From a virus, in the IMG/VR virus record IMGVR_UViG_3300020202_000052, positions 1 through 39,649 of that record: a stretch of DNA of 39,649 nt. One strand, written 5' to 3'. The position numbers were made by a program, and so were the translations under genes. The notes beneath the pieces are model-generated. The model searched no databases. It had not been told where the DNA came from and saw nothing but the letters and a program-made list of their open reading frames with translations. Positions 5,847-13,260 of the stretch are shown in pieces (the first letter of the stretch is position 1; each line of letters opens with the position of its first letter).

Positions 5847-6663
5847 AGTCTCAGCAAGTTTTGGTGGAAAGATTTCGACAGGCTCTTGGGAAAACATGAG
5901 TCCTAATTTCTCTGCTGAAGAAACATTTGAAGTTGAAGGTGATTCACTTCAAGTTATTGATAAACGTCAAAAAGAATTACACGACCTCTGCTACAGACAA
6001 TTTCAAGACGTCGCCCACAAAGCAACAGTAGAACGAATTGAGAAAGAATTTAAGAACATTCGTTTTTACACAGCTCCAAACGGTAAGAAATATCCCTCAG
6101 TAACATCCATTAGAGACTTTGATTCAGCTTTCTTTATTTCTGATGCAGACCTTTATGAATATGCCGCCCAAGGGAACATTAACGATATAAGGGTTAAGCA
6201 CTTTATTAAAACAGGCCAATGGATAGAACCAATGAAGTTAGAAGCTTGCTGGCCTCATTGCCACACACTGAAAACGGGAAACCTCAATCTCTCCCTCGAT
6301 TGTGGGGATTTCCCAGGGTTCCTTGCTAAATACCCCATAGCCGAAATGGTGGTTGGTGAACCTGTGTTTAACAATGAATACGAATATGCTGGCGAGCCGG
6401 ACTTCATTGGTATTCCAAAGTTTAAAGAGGCTGAGCCGATTAAGTCAGTTTGTGACGTTAAACGCTCAGTAGACAAACTTAAAGCATTTGTCCAGATGGC
6501 AGCATACGCCAAATGTTTAGACCTTAAGCAAATGGTTATAGTCCCACTGAACGAATCTACCGAACAAAAGTTTTCTAAACCCATCGTATCTAGGGACGTA
6601 GATGGGTATTTCGAGATGTTCCTAAACAAACGTAAAGCATTCCGTAAACGTTACGGAATTTAA
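5764..6663 (+). CDS. PD-(D/E)XK (RecB/Cas4-like) exonuclease
   Basis: 299 aa from ATG 5764, which has AAGGAG twelve bases upstream; ATG 5800 or 5830 are possible shorter starts. The catalytic core is visible: YPSVTSI at about 110-116 (typical entry to these phage nucleases), E199, D213 in YAGEPDFIG, D231-V-K233 in CDVKRS, and Q244-x3-Y248 in QMAAYA. This is the metal-binding set of the PD-(D/E)XK superfamily. It probably resects DNA ends for phage recombination or recycling. The next gene is a common partner type, also in the early operon. Confidence 0.82.
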   Translation: MAVKRGELGTITMNQTKTEKKAMKRTIRVSASFGGKISTGSWENMSPNFSAEETFEVEGDSLQVIDKRQKELHDLCYRQFQDVAHKATVERIEKEFKNIRFYTAPNGKKYPSVTSIRDFDSAFFISDADLYEYAAQGNINDIRVKHFIKTGQWIEPMKLEACWPHCHTLKTGNLNLSLDCGDFPGFLAKYPIAEMVVGEPVFNNEYEYAGEPDFIGIPKFKEAEPIKSVCDVKRSVDKLKAFVQMAAYAKCLDLKQMVIVPLNESTEQKFSKPIVSRDVDGYFEMFLNKRKAFRKRYGI

Positions 6664-6673
6664 AGGAGAAACA

Positions 6674-7039
6674 ATGGACCACAAATACCCGTTCGGAGAA
6701 ATGAAAGGAAAGCCTTTAAGTGAAGTTTCAGTTAAAGACTTAAAAGGCATGATTTCTTGGTTTGAGAAAAAAGGAAGCTTTAACGACCCTAAATACGGAG
6801 CAAAGAATAAAGAATTAGCTAATGCAGCTCAAATGATTATTAAAGCCAAAGAAGCTGGTCTTTCCCAAGACAACGGATTCACTGCTTCTGATGTAGCCCA
6901 CAACAACTACCCAAAGAAGAATGACAAGTTAGAAATCATGTTGATGCGTATTGAGAACCAGCAGAAGCAGATTCTTGGAATCCTTAAACATAACTTTCCT
7001 GGTTCTTTACAGGTTGTCGAGGAATCAACACCCTTCTAA
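6674..7039 (+). CDS. Protein with exonuclease-X-C-terminal/DUF3820-like start
   Basis: 121 aa with a good AGGAG nine bases before the ATG. Residues 1-45 (PFGEMKGKPLSEVSVKDLKGMISWFEKK) follow the short 'P-F-G-x-x-K-G-K-P-L' domain found in DUF3820 proteins and after some exonucleases. A linker and a C-terminal helix (IMLMRIENQQKQILGILKH) follow, suggesting oligomerisation. It lies 11 bases after the PD-(D/E)XK nuclease and may be its DNA-binding helper. Function inferred only. Confidence 0.6.
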   Translation: MDHKYPFGEMKGKPLSEVSVKDLKGMISWFEKKGSFNDPKYGAKNKELANAAQMIIKAKEAGLSQDNGFTASDVAHNNYPKKNDKLEIMLMRIENQQKQILGILKHNFPGSLQVVEESTPF

Positions 7040-7266
7040 TGAAAACAACCTATCAAAAACTCAGAGATATTATCGAATCACCTAAGTTCTTGGAACTCAA
7101 GAGAGACGACATAACTAAGATTTATGAGATTTTTGATGCTATCGATAGTCCCTCCACTCCAGCGGATAAGTGGAATCCGAAACAGTCTTGGATTGAACAT
7201 CACTTATTTCCTCGGATGGTGGGATTTGTCGATAAAAAGTACAACGATTTGGTGGTGAAAAAGTGA
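7039..7266 (+). CDS. 75-aa early protein, unknown
   Basis: ATG overlaps the previous stop by one base; the stop overlaps the next GTG start in GTGA, so it is tightly coupled in the operon. Mostly helical and charged (KFLELKRDDITKIYEIFDAID), with WNPKQSWIEHHLFPRM in the middle. No family recognised. Confidence 0.55.
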   Translation: MKTTYQKLRDIIESPKFLELKRDDITKIYEIFDAIDSPSTPADKWNPKQSWIEHHLFPRMVGFVDKKYNDLVVKK

Positions 7267-7973
7267 TTTGGATTGCTTCATTTCCCACACTAAGAACCAA
7301 TAAGAACCTCAAGTTGCTTTGTGACGAACTAAAGATAAGTCGTAAAGAAGCTATTGGTCTTCTTCACTGTTTATGGTGGTGGGCTGCTGTGCATAGAGAA
7401 GATGGAGATTTGTCTGGACTCTTTGATAACGATATTGCTGCTGCATGCGATTGGGAAGGTGATAGCAAGTCACTCGTTAAGACTTTGCATGACACAGGTT
7501 GGTTGGTGAATTACAGAATAGCTGACTGGATGGGTCACGTAGGAATGCTTCTTAATAGCCGCCAAAGGACAAGACGGTGGAGAGAGAAGAGAAACGGTGA
7601 CGTCACAGGTAACGTTACAGGAGACGTTACGGAGACGTTTTTGTCACGTCCTAGAGTAGAGAAGAGTAGAGTAGATAAGAGTATATATATAAATACTATA
7701 GCTCAAGAACAGTGGTTTAATGAGTTATGGAATGAATATCCTACCAAAGGAAGAGTTGGTAAGAAAAAGGCATTTAAGTACTTTACTAACTCTATTACCA
7801 ACCCTAAAGACCTAGAACAAATCAAATTAGCACTACAAAACTACAAGGCGTCCGACCGAGTACGGGGTGGGGTGTACATACAAAACGCATCCACTTGGTT
7901 CAACAACTGGCAGGACTGGATTGATAAAAAACCCACAGAGGCGACAAGTGGATTCCACAGCATTGTCGTGTGA
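7263..7973 (+). CDS. Replisome organiser / helicase loader
   Basis: 236 aa from a GTG that overlaps the previous stop. Residues 1-105 look like the winged-helix N-domain of phage replication initiators (ISRKEAIGLLHCLWWWAAVH..., DWEG, LHDTGWLV). Residues about 145-230 are a DnaD/DnaT-type loader domain: WNEYPTKGRVGKKKAFKYF, then YKASDR, ASTWFNNWQDW. The two are joined by a low-complexity linker (GDVTGNVTGDVT) whose DNA is a set of 12-bp repeats, probably the origin. A DnaB-type helicase follows, so this protein likely binds the origin and loads that helicase, as lambda O and P do. Confidence 0.82.
   Translation: MIWIASFPTLRTNKNLKLLCDELKISRKEAIGLLHCLWWWAAVHREDGDLSGLFDNDIAAACDWEGDSKSLVKTLHDTGWLVNYRIADWMGHVGMLLNSRQRTRRWREKRNGDVTGNVTGDVTETFLSRPRVEKSRVDKSIYINTIAQEQWFNELWNEYPTKGRVGKKKAFKYFTNSITNPKDLEQIKLALQNYKASDRVRGGVYIQNASTWFNNWQDWIDKKPTEATSGFHSIVV
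7596..7700. other. ori: Candidate replication origin: 12-bp iterons and AT-rich stretch
   Basis: Four tandem 12-bp units at 7596, 7608, 7620 and 7632 centre on ACGT: GGTGACGTCACA, GGTAACGTTACA, GGAGACGTTACG and GAGACGTTTTTG. The first two contain perfect 10-bp palindromes. A purine-rich stretch with repeated GAGTA (7651-7682) leads into an AT block (TATATATATAAATACTATA, about 7682-7700) that could melt. Iterons inside the initiator gene followed by an AT-rich element match the lambda ori layout. Confidence 0.72.
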
Positions 7974-7989
7974 TGTGGGTTTAGAGCAA

Positions 7990-8127
7990 ATGAATAAAGA
8001 ATTAAATTTAGAAATAACACTTTTGGAACGAGATTTAAAGCAAATACTTATGAAGTACTACGGTGACACCCACTTAAGAGGCGAGATAACAGATGCAATC
8101 ACAAGTCTTAAAAGACTCAAAAATTAA
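7990..8127 (+). CDS. 45-aa helical protein, unknown
   Basis: ATG at 7990 gives an almost fully helical 45-aa peptide (LNLEITLLERDLKQILMKYYG, then LRGEITDAITSLKRLKN in two pieces). An in-frame GTG at 7975 is possible. It sits between the loader and the helicase and overlaps the helicase start by 35 bases. A small helicase partner is conceivable; no family recognised. Confidence 0.5.
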   Translation: MNKELNLEITLLERDLKQILMKYYGDTHLRGEITDAITSLKRLKN

Positions 8128-9007
8128 CTTCCACCTAACCACCGAGCTTTTTAAAGAGCTTGAGACAGATGTATTGGCTCGAACCGGGAAGTGTGCTATG
8201 CCGACAGGTATCCCACAACTGGATAACTTAATTTGGGGAGTCCATAAGAAGGAGTTGCTGGTTATAGCAGCTAGACCTTCACACGGCAAATCATCACTCG
8301 CTCTCAACATTGCCTGGAATCTAGCACGTGTGGGTAAAAGATGTGCATTCCTATCACTAGAGATGGGTAGACACTCAGTTGTGGAGCGTCTTACTTGTAT
8401 GGAATACGGCATACACGGCTGGCATCTAAGACAAGGCGTTCCTTCTGAAGTGCAAAAGTTTAAGTCTATTTCTGAGCAAATGGAGCTAAAGCTTCACGGA
8501 ACCCCACTTGTTATATTTGACGACCTAGGCAAAACCATTTTCGAAGTAGAGAACCTATTAGAACAATTTCACAACAACATTGAAGTATTATTCATTGACC
8601 ACGCCCAGAAGATTATTTCAAAAGGATTTGGTAATAAGTATGAGGCTTTATCCCACTACGTAAACACCCTACAGACTCTTGCTATTAAGTACAACGTCGC
8701 AGTAGTTCTTTGCTCTCAAATTAATCGTCAAGGCTCCCAACAACAAAATGCGATGGATTTCATGAAGGGTTCAGGGGACATCGAAGAAGCAGCAGACACA
8801 GTCATTGCAGGTAAATGGCTTATCCGTGAGAACAAGGACGCAAACAAAGAAGATTACGAAATAAACATTTTAAAGCAGCGTCACGGTCCTTGTGCAGCCG
8901 TAACACTTAGTTTTAACGCAGGAACGTTCAAGTTTTCAGACAAGGTGATACCAGCAGAAACAGTGGATGTAATTAACAGATGGCACAAACAAAGGGGGAT
9001 AGCGTGA
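8093..9007 (+). CDS. DnaB-type replicative helicase (RecA-like core only)
   Basis: 304 aa, shorter than DnaB (about 450) because the N-terminal primase-binding domain is missing. The hexameric ATPase core is clear: G-I-P-Q-L-D-N start, Walker A in ARPSHGKSS (60-68), FLSLEMG (86-92), Walker B in VLFIDHAQ, SQINRQ, and QRHGPC near the end, matching DnaB motifs 1a to 4. It should unwind DNA at the phage fork. The origin-binding loader is two genes upstream. No primase is visible, so host DnaG is probably used, despite the missing N-domain. Confidence 0.85.
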   Translation: MQSQVLKDSKINFHLTTELFKELETDVLARTGKCAMPTGIPQLDNLIWGVHKKELLVIAARPSHGKSSLALNIAWNLARVGKRCAFLSLEMGRHSVVERLTCMEYGIHGWHLRQGVPSEVQKFKSISEQMELKLHGTPLVIFDDLGKTIFEVENLLEQFHNNIEVLFIDHAQKIISKGFGNKYEALSHYVNTLQTLAIKYNVAVVLCSQINRQGSQQQNAMDFMKGSGDIEEAADTVIAGKWLIRENKDANKEDYEINILKQRHGPCAAVTLSFNAGTFKFSDKVIPAETVDVINRWHKQRGIA

Positions 9008-9522
9008 CATACGATTCAAATCGTGAGGCTAGAGAAAGAAACACCCAAGAATATGATGAAGTTTTTGATGAAATGATGAAATATTTGTATGACGACGATA
9101 GGGAAATAATTTACTCCAGGGTTGGTTCTGAAGAGCATGAGGAGTATTTAAAAAAATTAGACATTTTAGAAAACAGAAGTTTGATTCTAGCCAGAGCCAG
9201 CGGCCACGGAGAGGAAAGAGCCAATAACTTTGTCCCACACTACCAACAAGTATTTAATTTATTGAAAGACGGCTCAAAACTTTCCCACCAACAGATTATG
9301 GAAAAACTAAATTTAAATTTAAATAAAGAGCAATTTAGAAGCCTCATCCAAAGAACACAAAGAAATTGCAATGTAAAAGTCTCGTATGAACTTGCTGAAG
9401 AAAAACTTTATTTCATAGATAACACTCAAACTGAGGTCCAAGAATGCCCACAAGAGCAGCCAAATACAAATGTCACTGTAAACGAAGATTCACAGAATCT
9501 TGTGACTACATTAAACACGTAA
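9004..9522 (+). CDS. Early protein of unknown function
   Basis: About 172 aa from GTG 9004 in a GTGA overlap with the helicase stop; AAAGGGGG upstream is a usable ribosome site. An acidic N-terminal half (YDEVFDEMMKYLYDDDREI) is followed by a possible winged-helix-like part (SKLSHQQIMEKLNLNLNKEQF, RSLIQRTQRN) and a disordered Q/N/T-rich tail. A DNA-binding role is possible. Family not recognised. Confidence 0.6.
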   Translation: MTYDSNREARERNTQEYDEVFDEMMKYLYDDDREIIYSRVGSEEHEEYLKKLDILENRSLILARASGHGEERANNFVPHYQQVFNLLKDGSKLSHQQIMEKLNLNLNKEQFRSLIQRTQRNCNVKVSYELAEEKLYFIDNTQTEVQECPQEQPNTNVTVNEDSQNLVTTLNT

Positions 9523-9528
9523 AGAAAC

Positions 9529-9963
9529 ATGAAAAAAATAAAGCACCCAAGTGTTGCAAAATTAAAGAAAAAAGCGTGGAAAGTCTTCTCGGAGTACATA
9601 AGAAGAAAAAGCGCTGATAAAGACGGGATGAGTGAATGTGTTACATGTGGGACAAAATCCCACTGGAAAAAACTTCAAGCAGGTCACTTTATCCCAGGTA
9701 GGAGCGCTGAAGTCTTATTCGATGAAGACGGGGTAAACCCACAATGCTACGTCTGTAACTGCATCTTGGGTGGGAACTGGACAGCCTACTACTTACTACT
9801 AAGAGCAAGACACGGAAGAGAATTTGTAGAACGCATGATTGAAAGTAGAACTAGAACCGGAAAGTGGACAGTTGAGTCTTTAGAAGAAATCCACATGAAA
9901 TATAAATCGAAACTAAAAGAGCTAGATGAAAAAGAATCAAAGAATAAAAAAACTAATAAGTGA
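9529..9963 (+). CDS. ninG: NinG/Rap-like recombination nuclease
   Basis: 144 aa. It shows the NinG pattern: basic start with KKKAWKVFSEYIRRK, a zinc pair CVTCG, LQAGHFIPGRS (the 'AGHF-x-x-R' block), NPQC-x2-C-N, and a C-terminal coiled stretch. In lambda this family (Rap) acts as a structure-specific endonuclease in recombination at branched DNA. It lies in the nin-like position after the replication genes. Confidence 0.88.
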   Translation: MKKIKHPSVAKLKKKAWKVFSEYIRRKSADKDGMSECVTCGTKSHWKKLQAGHFIPGRSAEVLFDEDGVNPQCYVCNCILGGNWTAYYLLLRARHGREFVERMIESRTRTGKWTVESLEEIHMKYKSKLKELDEKESKNKKTNK

Positions 9964-10015
9964 AATAAAGCTAGCGTTTAAAAGGCTAAGAAAACCCACA
10001 AAAAAGGAGAGACCT

Positions 10016-10090
10016 ATGTCACTTTGCAGATGGTGTGTAGTTGGAAGAGGGAAACACAAAAAGGATTGCCCGAACAAGGATAGCAAATGA
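10016..10090 (+). CDS. 24-aa zinc-knuckle-like peptide
   Basis: ATG seven bases after AAAAAGGAGAG; 24 codons with C-x2-C-x6-H-x3-C (CRWC ... KHKKDC), the spacing of a minimal zinc knuckle. The stop overlaps the next ATG as ATGA. Strong ribosome site and coupling make translation likely in spite of its size. Confidence 0.55.
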   Translation: MSLCRWCVVGRGKHKKDCPNKDSK

Positions 10091-10299
10091 AAAAAGAAAA
10101 AAATAACCACGACCCAGTAAATCTCCCACGCCACTACATATCCGGCATAGAGACTTACGACTATATCAAGTCAAAGAATATGTCTTTTGCTCAAGGGAAT
10201 GTAATTAAGTACGTCACTCGGTACAAAGAAAAAAACGGTAAAGAAGATTTACTAAAGGCTCAGTGGTACCTAGAAAGATTAATTGAGGAATACAAATGA
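10087..10299 (+). CDS. DUF3310 protein
   Basis: 70 aa, full length for the family. It has the diagnostic pattern: DPVNLPRHYISG-IETYDYI, then FAQGNVIKYVTRYKEKNGKEDLLKAQWYLERLI. DUF3310 proteins are common in phage early regions; the function is not established, although some carry fused kinase or helicase domains. Coupled to both neighbours by ATGA overlaps. Confidence 0.9.
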   Translation: MKKEKNNHDPVNLPRHYISGIETYDYIKSKNMSFAQGNVIKYVTRYKEKNGKEDLLKAQWYLERLIEEYK

Positions 10300-10466
10300 C
10301 CTTCTCTAACGAACGCTGGTATGCACTATGCGCTAAACATAAAGAAAAACTGGAAAAGAAGCACACCGGAATCTTTGAACCCCACACTGACTCTGAAGTA
10401 TGTGAATGGACAAGCTGGATGGGTAAATGCAAAGAAGAAGCTAAGTGGGAGTTTGTCGTCAGATGA
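10296..10466 (+). CDS. 56-aa protein, unknown
   Basis: ATGA overlap with the DUF3310 stop and again with the next start. Charged and aromatic with three Cys (WYALCAKHKEK, EVCEWTSWMGKCKEEAKW). The repeated pattern 'C ... W ... C' suggests a small metal or disulfide fold. Short, but its frame is fixed by the overlaps at both ends. Confidence 0.6.
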   Translation: MTFSNERWYALCAKHKEKLEKKHTGIFEPHTDSEVCEWTSWMGKCKEEAKWEFVVR

Positions 10467-10600
10467 AAGAGTTTTTATTTCGATTGGAATGGAAGATAAA
10501 AGCTTTTCTTTGTCGGAATAGATTCAAGAACCACAAATTTAATCATGGAATTTGCCAAATCTGTTTTAAATACGACGAGTCGATTTGGCCAACTAACTAA
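10463..10600 (+). CDS. 45-aa zinc-binding-like protein
   Basis: Linked by ATGA to the upstream gene. A basic N-terminus (FLFRLEWKIKAFLCRNRFK) precedes NHK-FNHG-ICQICFKYDE, giving a C-x2-C with nearby His residues. Function unknown. Confidence 0.55.
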   Translation: MKEFLFRLEWKIKAFLCRNRFKNHKFNHGICQICFKYDESIWPTN

Positions 10601-10641
10601 CTACTAAATTAGTGTTTTTAAAAAAGGTAAACGACAATCCA

Positions 10642-10731
10642 ATGACCAAAATAACCCACACCATCTTTGAATTTGTATTTCTTCTAACAGTCATTTTGCT
10701 CCCACTAATAGTTTGTTGGGTGAAAGGATAA
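10642..10731 (+). CDS. 29-aa single-span membrane peptide
   Basis: ATG at 10642 encodes a short peptide with one membrane helix (FEFVFLLTVILLPLIVCWV) and a final KG. The ribosome site (AAAAAAGG) is 12-14 bases away, longer than ideal. It is hydrophobic enough to insert in the inner membrane. Confidence 0.45.
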   Translation: MTKITHTIFEFVFLLTVILLPLIVCWVKG

Positions 10732-10734
10732 ATC

Positions 10735-10887
10735 ATGAGTAAGGAATGGTGTGAGCATATGAAGAACCATGGCGATGGATTAAAGCTTTACAGGCATGTT
10801 GATTCTTTTTCAACTCTTGGTCAAAGCCATACAGAGTATTTTATGTTCTGCCCCATCTGTGGAACCCCACACAAAGGAAAAGAGTGA
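10735..10887 (+). CDS. 50-aa zinc-ribbon-like protein
   Basis: GAAAGGATAA upstream gives a possible ribosome site. Sequence has EWCEHMKNHG at the start and FMFCPICGTPHKG at the end, i.e. C-x-H ... C-x2-C, a plausible zinc ribbon. Similar small 'C-E-H ... F-C-P-x-C-G' proteins occur in many phages. Function unknown. Confidence 0.62.
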   Translation: MSKEWCEHMKNHGDGLKLYRHVDSFSTLGQSHTEYFMFCPICGTPHKGKE

Positions 10888-10890
10888 GTG

Positions 10891-11139
10891 ATGACTGATA
10901 AATACCCTTTTGGTTTATTAAAAGATGCTATGAACCAAATAGAAGAAGGTGCTGGTTTTCGTGGTGGAGCAATGGAATTTAAAGATATGGTTTTTATGCA
11001 AAAAATTGAACCTGAACAACCAGTCATATACCACTACACAAACTGGCTTGATTCTAACTACGAGGATGAACAGGTCAAATTTCTTGTCGTTATGATGTGT
11101 AGAAAGACCCCACCCAACCCAAAGTGTGAGGGAGAGTAA
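10891..11139 (+). CDS. Early protein of unknown function
   Basis: 82 aa from ATG 10891 (a GTG at 10888 is adjacent). Opens with DKYPFGLLKDAMNQIEEG and contains IYHYTNWLDSNYEDEQVKFLVVMMCRK. No family recognised. The stop shares a base with the next ATG. Confidence 0.55.
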   Translation: MTDKYPFGLLKDAMNQIEEGAGFRGGAMEFKDMVFMQKIEPEQPVIYHYTNWLDSNYEDEQVKFLVVMMCRKTPPNPKCEGE

Positions 11140-11338
11140 TGCAGTCTAGGAAGATGAGTTTCGTTGAGTCTTGTGTGAATGTTGCTATCGGATATGCTGT
11201 TGCGGTTACAAGTCAGGTATTGATATTCCACTATTCGGGATACACATACCAATTAGGGACAATTTCCTCATAGGTCTTTGGTTTACGGCTATATCAATCG
11301 TAAGAAGCTATACGGTTAGAAGGGTGTTTAATCGGTGA
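11139..11338 (+). pseudogene. DUF7220-like membrane protein, frameshifted
   Basis: The first 30 codons (QSRKMSFVESCVNVAIGYAV, then TSQVLIF) match the start of DUF7220 phage membrane proteins, but the frame then ends at TAG 11271. The frame shifted by -1 continues the family pattern exactly (PLFGIHIPIRDN, GLWFTAISIVRSYTVRR, VFNR) to a TGA at 11336-11338. Adding one C to TTCCAC near 11228 (making TTCCCAC) would join both halves. The rebuilt stop overlaps the next gene's GTG as GTGA, the usual coupling here. So this is one gene broken by a one-base loss, or read by a frameshift. Confidence 0.8.
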
Positions 11339-11997
11339 AGAAGTTAGAAGATTATCTCTACTACGAAGAAAAGAATCCTGAAATTAAGATTTACTGTGGG
11401 GATAGTCAAGTAATCGTTCCGTTACTAGGAACCTATGATTTGGTTATTACAGACCCTCCTTATGGGATGGATTACCAGTCCGCCTGGCGGACTGACAAGT
11501 CTCAATGGAAAGATAAGATTCATGGCGACAAAGAGTTTCCTATGTGGATATTTGAAACTTTAAAGCCTAAGAATGCAATGTTTGTTTGGTGTCGATGGGA
11601 CAACTTGTATGAAATCCCAAAGCCAAAATCATTTATTGCTTGGGATAAGAAATGTCATTCAATGGGAGATTTGAACCATGAATTTGGTAGACAGTGGGAA
11701 GCATGTGCCTATTACCCTGGCCCAGAGCATAAATTCTTACGTCGGCCTGTGGATGTTATTAGACAAGCGAAAGTTGCCCCAGAGCATTTAGTACATCCAA
11801 ACGAAAAGCCAATGGCTGTTTACTATCCGATACTTGAATCCCATGCTGGAGGTGTACTAGACCCTTTTATGGGTTCGGGTTCCACTCTTATGGCTTGTAA
11901 GGCGCTAAGTAGGCCCGCTATCGGAATTGAGATTGAACCAAAATACTGCGAGATAGCCAAGAAACGTTTAATCAACACACAAAGGATGATGTTATGA
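11335..11997 (+). CDS. Orphan DNA adenine methyltransferase (DPPY type)
   Basis: 220 aa from GTG 11335. Motif IV (VITDPPYGMDYQ, residues 37-48) comes before motif I (LDPFMGSGSTLMACKALSRP, then IGIEIEPKYCEIAKKRL), the order of beta-class N6-adenine (or N4-cytosine) methylases. DPPY favours adenine. It is small, with little room for a large target-recognition domain, and no restriction enzyme is next to it, so protection of phage DNA or regulation is more likely than restriction. Confidence 0.9.
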   Translation: MKKLEDYLYYEEKNPEIKIYCGDSQVIVPLLGTYDLVITDPPYGMDYQSAWRTDKSQWKDKIHGDKEFPMWIFETLKPKNAMFVWCRWDNLYEIPKPKSFIAWDKKCHSMGDLNHEFGRQWEACAYYPGPEHKFLRRPVDVIRQAKVAPEHLVHPNEKPMAVYYPILESHAGGVLDPFMGSGSTLMACKALSRPAIGIEIEPKYCEIAKKRLINTQRMML

Positions 11998-12021
11998 ACA
12001 ATGAGGGAGAGGAGAGATAGG

Positions 12022-12177
12022 ATGAGTGAATTAAAGGAATTTAACACAATCATTCATGAGAATTATCATAAAAATACTTTCGATGAGAAGTGTCTTAATT
12101 GCTGGGAAGACAAGACTGATAATTTTATGACCAATGTGATGAAAAATCTTGATAAGAAACTCAAAGGAGAAGCGTGA
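12022..12177 (+). CDS. 51-aa protein, unknown
   Basis: GGAGAGATAGG upstream is a good ribosome site. Acidic and polar with one C-x2-C (EKCLNCWEDK). The stop overlaps the next start as GTGA. Confidence 0.58.
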   Translation: MSELKEFNTIIHENYHKNTFDEKCLNCWEDKTDNFMTNVMKNLDKKLKGEA

Positions 12178-12377
12178 GTACCCACACTAAGAAGGTGAGG
12201 AAGAAGGTTAAGAAAATAAAGCCGATTATCTCTTTAATGGACGGAGTTGTTGGCGAGGTTGGGTACTTTGCATTTTACTTCTCACATGAACAGCTTATTA
12301 AATCAGGTTGGGATTTATTAGAGACTCCATTTGAAATCAAAATAACCCCACTAAACACCAAGAGGAGGAGGAAGTGA
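12174..12377 (+). CDS. 67-aa basic protein, unknown
   Basis: GTG start coupled to the previous stop. Lys/Arg-rich ends (THTKKVRKKVKKIKP and NTKRRRK) surround a short hydrophobic core (GEVGYFAFYFSHEQLIKSGW). Nucleic-acid binding is possible from charge alone. Confidence 0.55.
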   Translation: MSTHTKKVRKKVKKIKPIISLMDGVVGEVGYFAFYFSHEQLIKSGWDLLETPFEIKITPLNTKRRRK

Positions 12378-12652
12378 TGGAGTGGAAAACAGGAAACATA
12401 AGCTTCTGGTGTAATTGGTTAGAGCTTCTTAAACCAAACGGATTTAATTGGGTCACTTTTACTGTTATCACCTTTGAATTTGAATATGACAAACACGGCC
12501 CACAGTTTGAGCTTACACTTGGCCTGTTAGGTTTTTGCGGAAGAATAGCTCTCTATGCACCATGGACAACAGAACAATCGGAAGAGTTGCAGAGAAGATT
12601 TGAATCAATCAAAGTGCTTAAGTGTGATAAATGCAAAGAGGAGCTGGAATGA
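12374..12652 (+). CDS. Aromatic-rich protein of unknown function
   Basis: About 92 aa; GTG 12374 and ATG 12377 are both possible, overlapping the previous stop. Many Trp/Phe residues in alternating beta-like pattern (FNWVTFTVITFEFEYD) and a C-terminal CDKCKEELE with C-x2-C. Last gene of the rightward early operon, with hairpins beyond it. Confidence 0.6.
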   Translation: MMEWKTGNISFWCNWLELLKPNGFNWVTFTVITFEFEYDKHGPQFELTLGLLGFCGRIALYAPWTTEQSEELQRRFESIKVLKCDKCKEELE

Positions 12653-12666
12653 CCCACAAAACCAAA

Positions 12667-12732
12667 TGTATCAAATATGATACAAATTGACAAATCAGAA
12701 AATATAGCAAATGTGCTATAAATTATTTTTTT
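12667..12732. terminator. Hairpins between converging operons
   Basis: Two inverted repeats lie between the ends of convergent genes: TGTATC-N6-GATACA (12667-12684) and TATAGCA-AATG-TGCTATA (12703-12720). The second is followed by AATTATTTTTTT, the form of an intrinsic terminator for the rightward operon. Stems are AT-rich and so weak; the first could equally be an operator. Confidence 0.55.
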
Positions 12733-13004
12733 CTTCCAGCTCCTCTACATCCATCATGTCCCCATGGCTTATCAGGGTGTTCCTCGCAAACATTCCCACC
12801 TAAACCAAACTTCTTACCCTTAATCATTTCCTGTATGCAGTCCTCACACTCTAAGTAATACACTACATCATGTTCAACGCAGTGCTGCATTGTAGCTGCA
12901 TGGTCAGTGTGTTTATCGCAATAACATAAGGCAGTAAGCCACTCAACTTCCTTCTGACCTTTGTTATCTTTAATTATGTAGAGGCGGTGGGAACTTGGCT
13001 TCAT
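12723..13004 (-). CDS. Cys/His-rich protein, unknown
   Basis: 93 aa. Cys and His occur in several clusters (ALCYCDKHTDHAATMQHC, LECEDC) and the end carries CEEHPDKPWGHDGC-x-GAG, a small motif I recognise from other phage and bacterial proteins of unknown role. Several zinc ions could be bound. Last gene of the leftward block; overlaps the end of the gene before it. Confidence 0.65.
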   Translation of the reverse strand: MKPSSHRLYIIKDNKGQKEVEWLTALCYCDKHTDHAATMQHCVEHDVVYYLECEDCIQEMIKGKKFGLGGNVCEEHPDKPWGHDGCRGAGRKK

Positions 13005-13257
13005 ATATGTTAATTTTATTTATTAATTTCCTTGGTTTAATTTTATTTTTTTCGCATGTAAAACCGCCTAGCCTTACAACATCCCCACACTTACATCTAA
13101 ACTTTTTATGGCATTTGCAATCAGGCTTAATTTCTAAAAAATCATGCTCACAGACTTTTAGTTTACCTAAAAGAGAGTTTATATCTTTACCTTGATTCCA
13201 GATATCTTTTATTTGTTGGTTTATAGATGGCTTTTTCTTTTTTCTTCCCACATTCAT
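12970..13257 (-). CDS. Basic zinc-finger-like protein
   Basis: 95 aa. Lys-rich start (GRKKKKPSINQQIKD), then CEHDFLEIKPDCKCHKKFRC, KCG, a probable C4 or C3H zinc site. Overlaps the next gene by 35 bases in another frame. Likely nucleic-acid binding; family not recognised. Confidence 0.6.
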   Translation of the reverse strand: MNVGRKKKKPSINQQIKDIWNQGKDINSLLGKLKVCEHDFLEIKPDCKCHKKFRCKCGDVVRLGGFTCEKNKIKPRKLINKINIYEAKFPPPLHN

Positions 13258-13260
13258 GGT

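Noticed and set aside
11335-11997. Restriction-modification system
   Set aside because: Only the methylase is present. Neighbours are tiny proteins with no endonuclease motif, so an orphan methylase is the better call.
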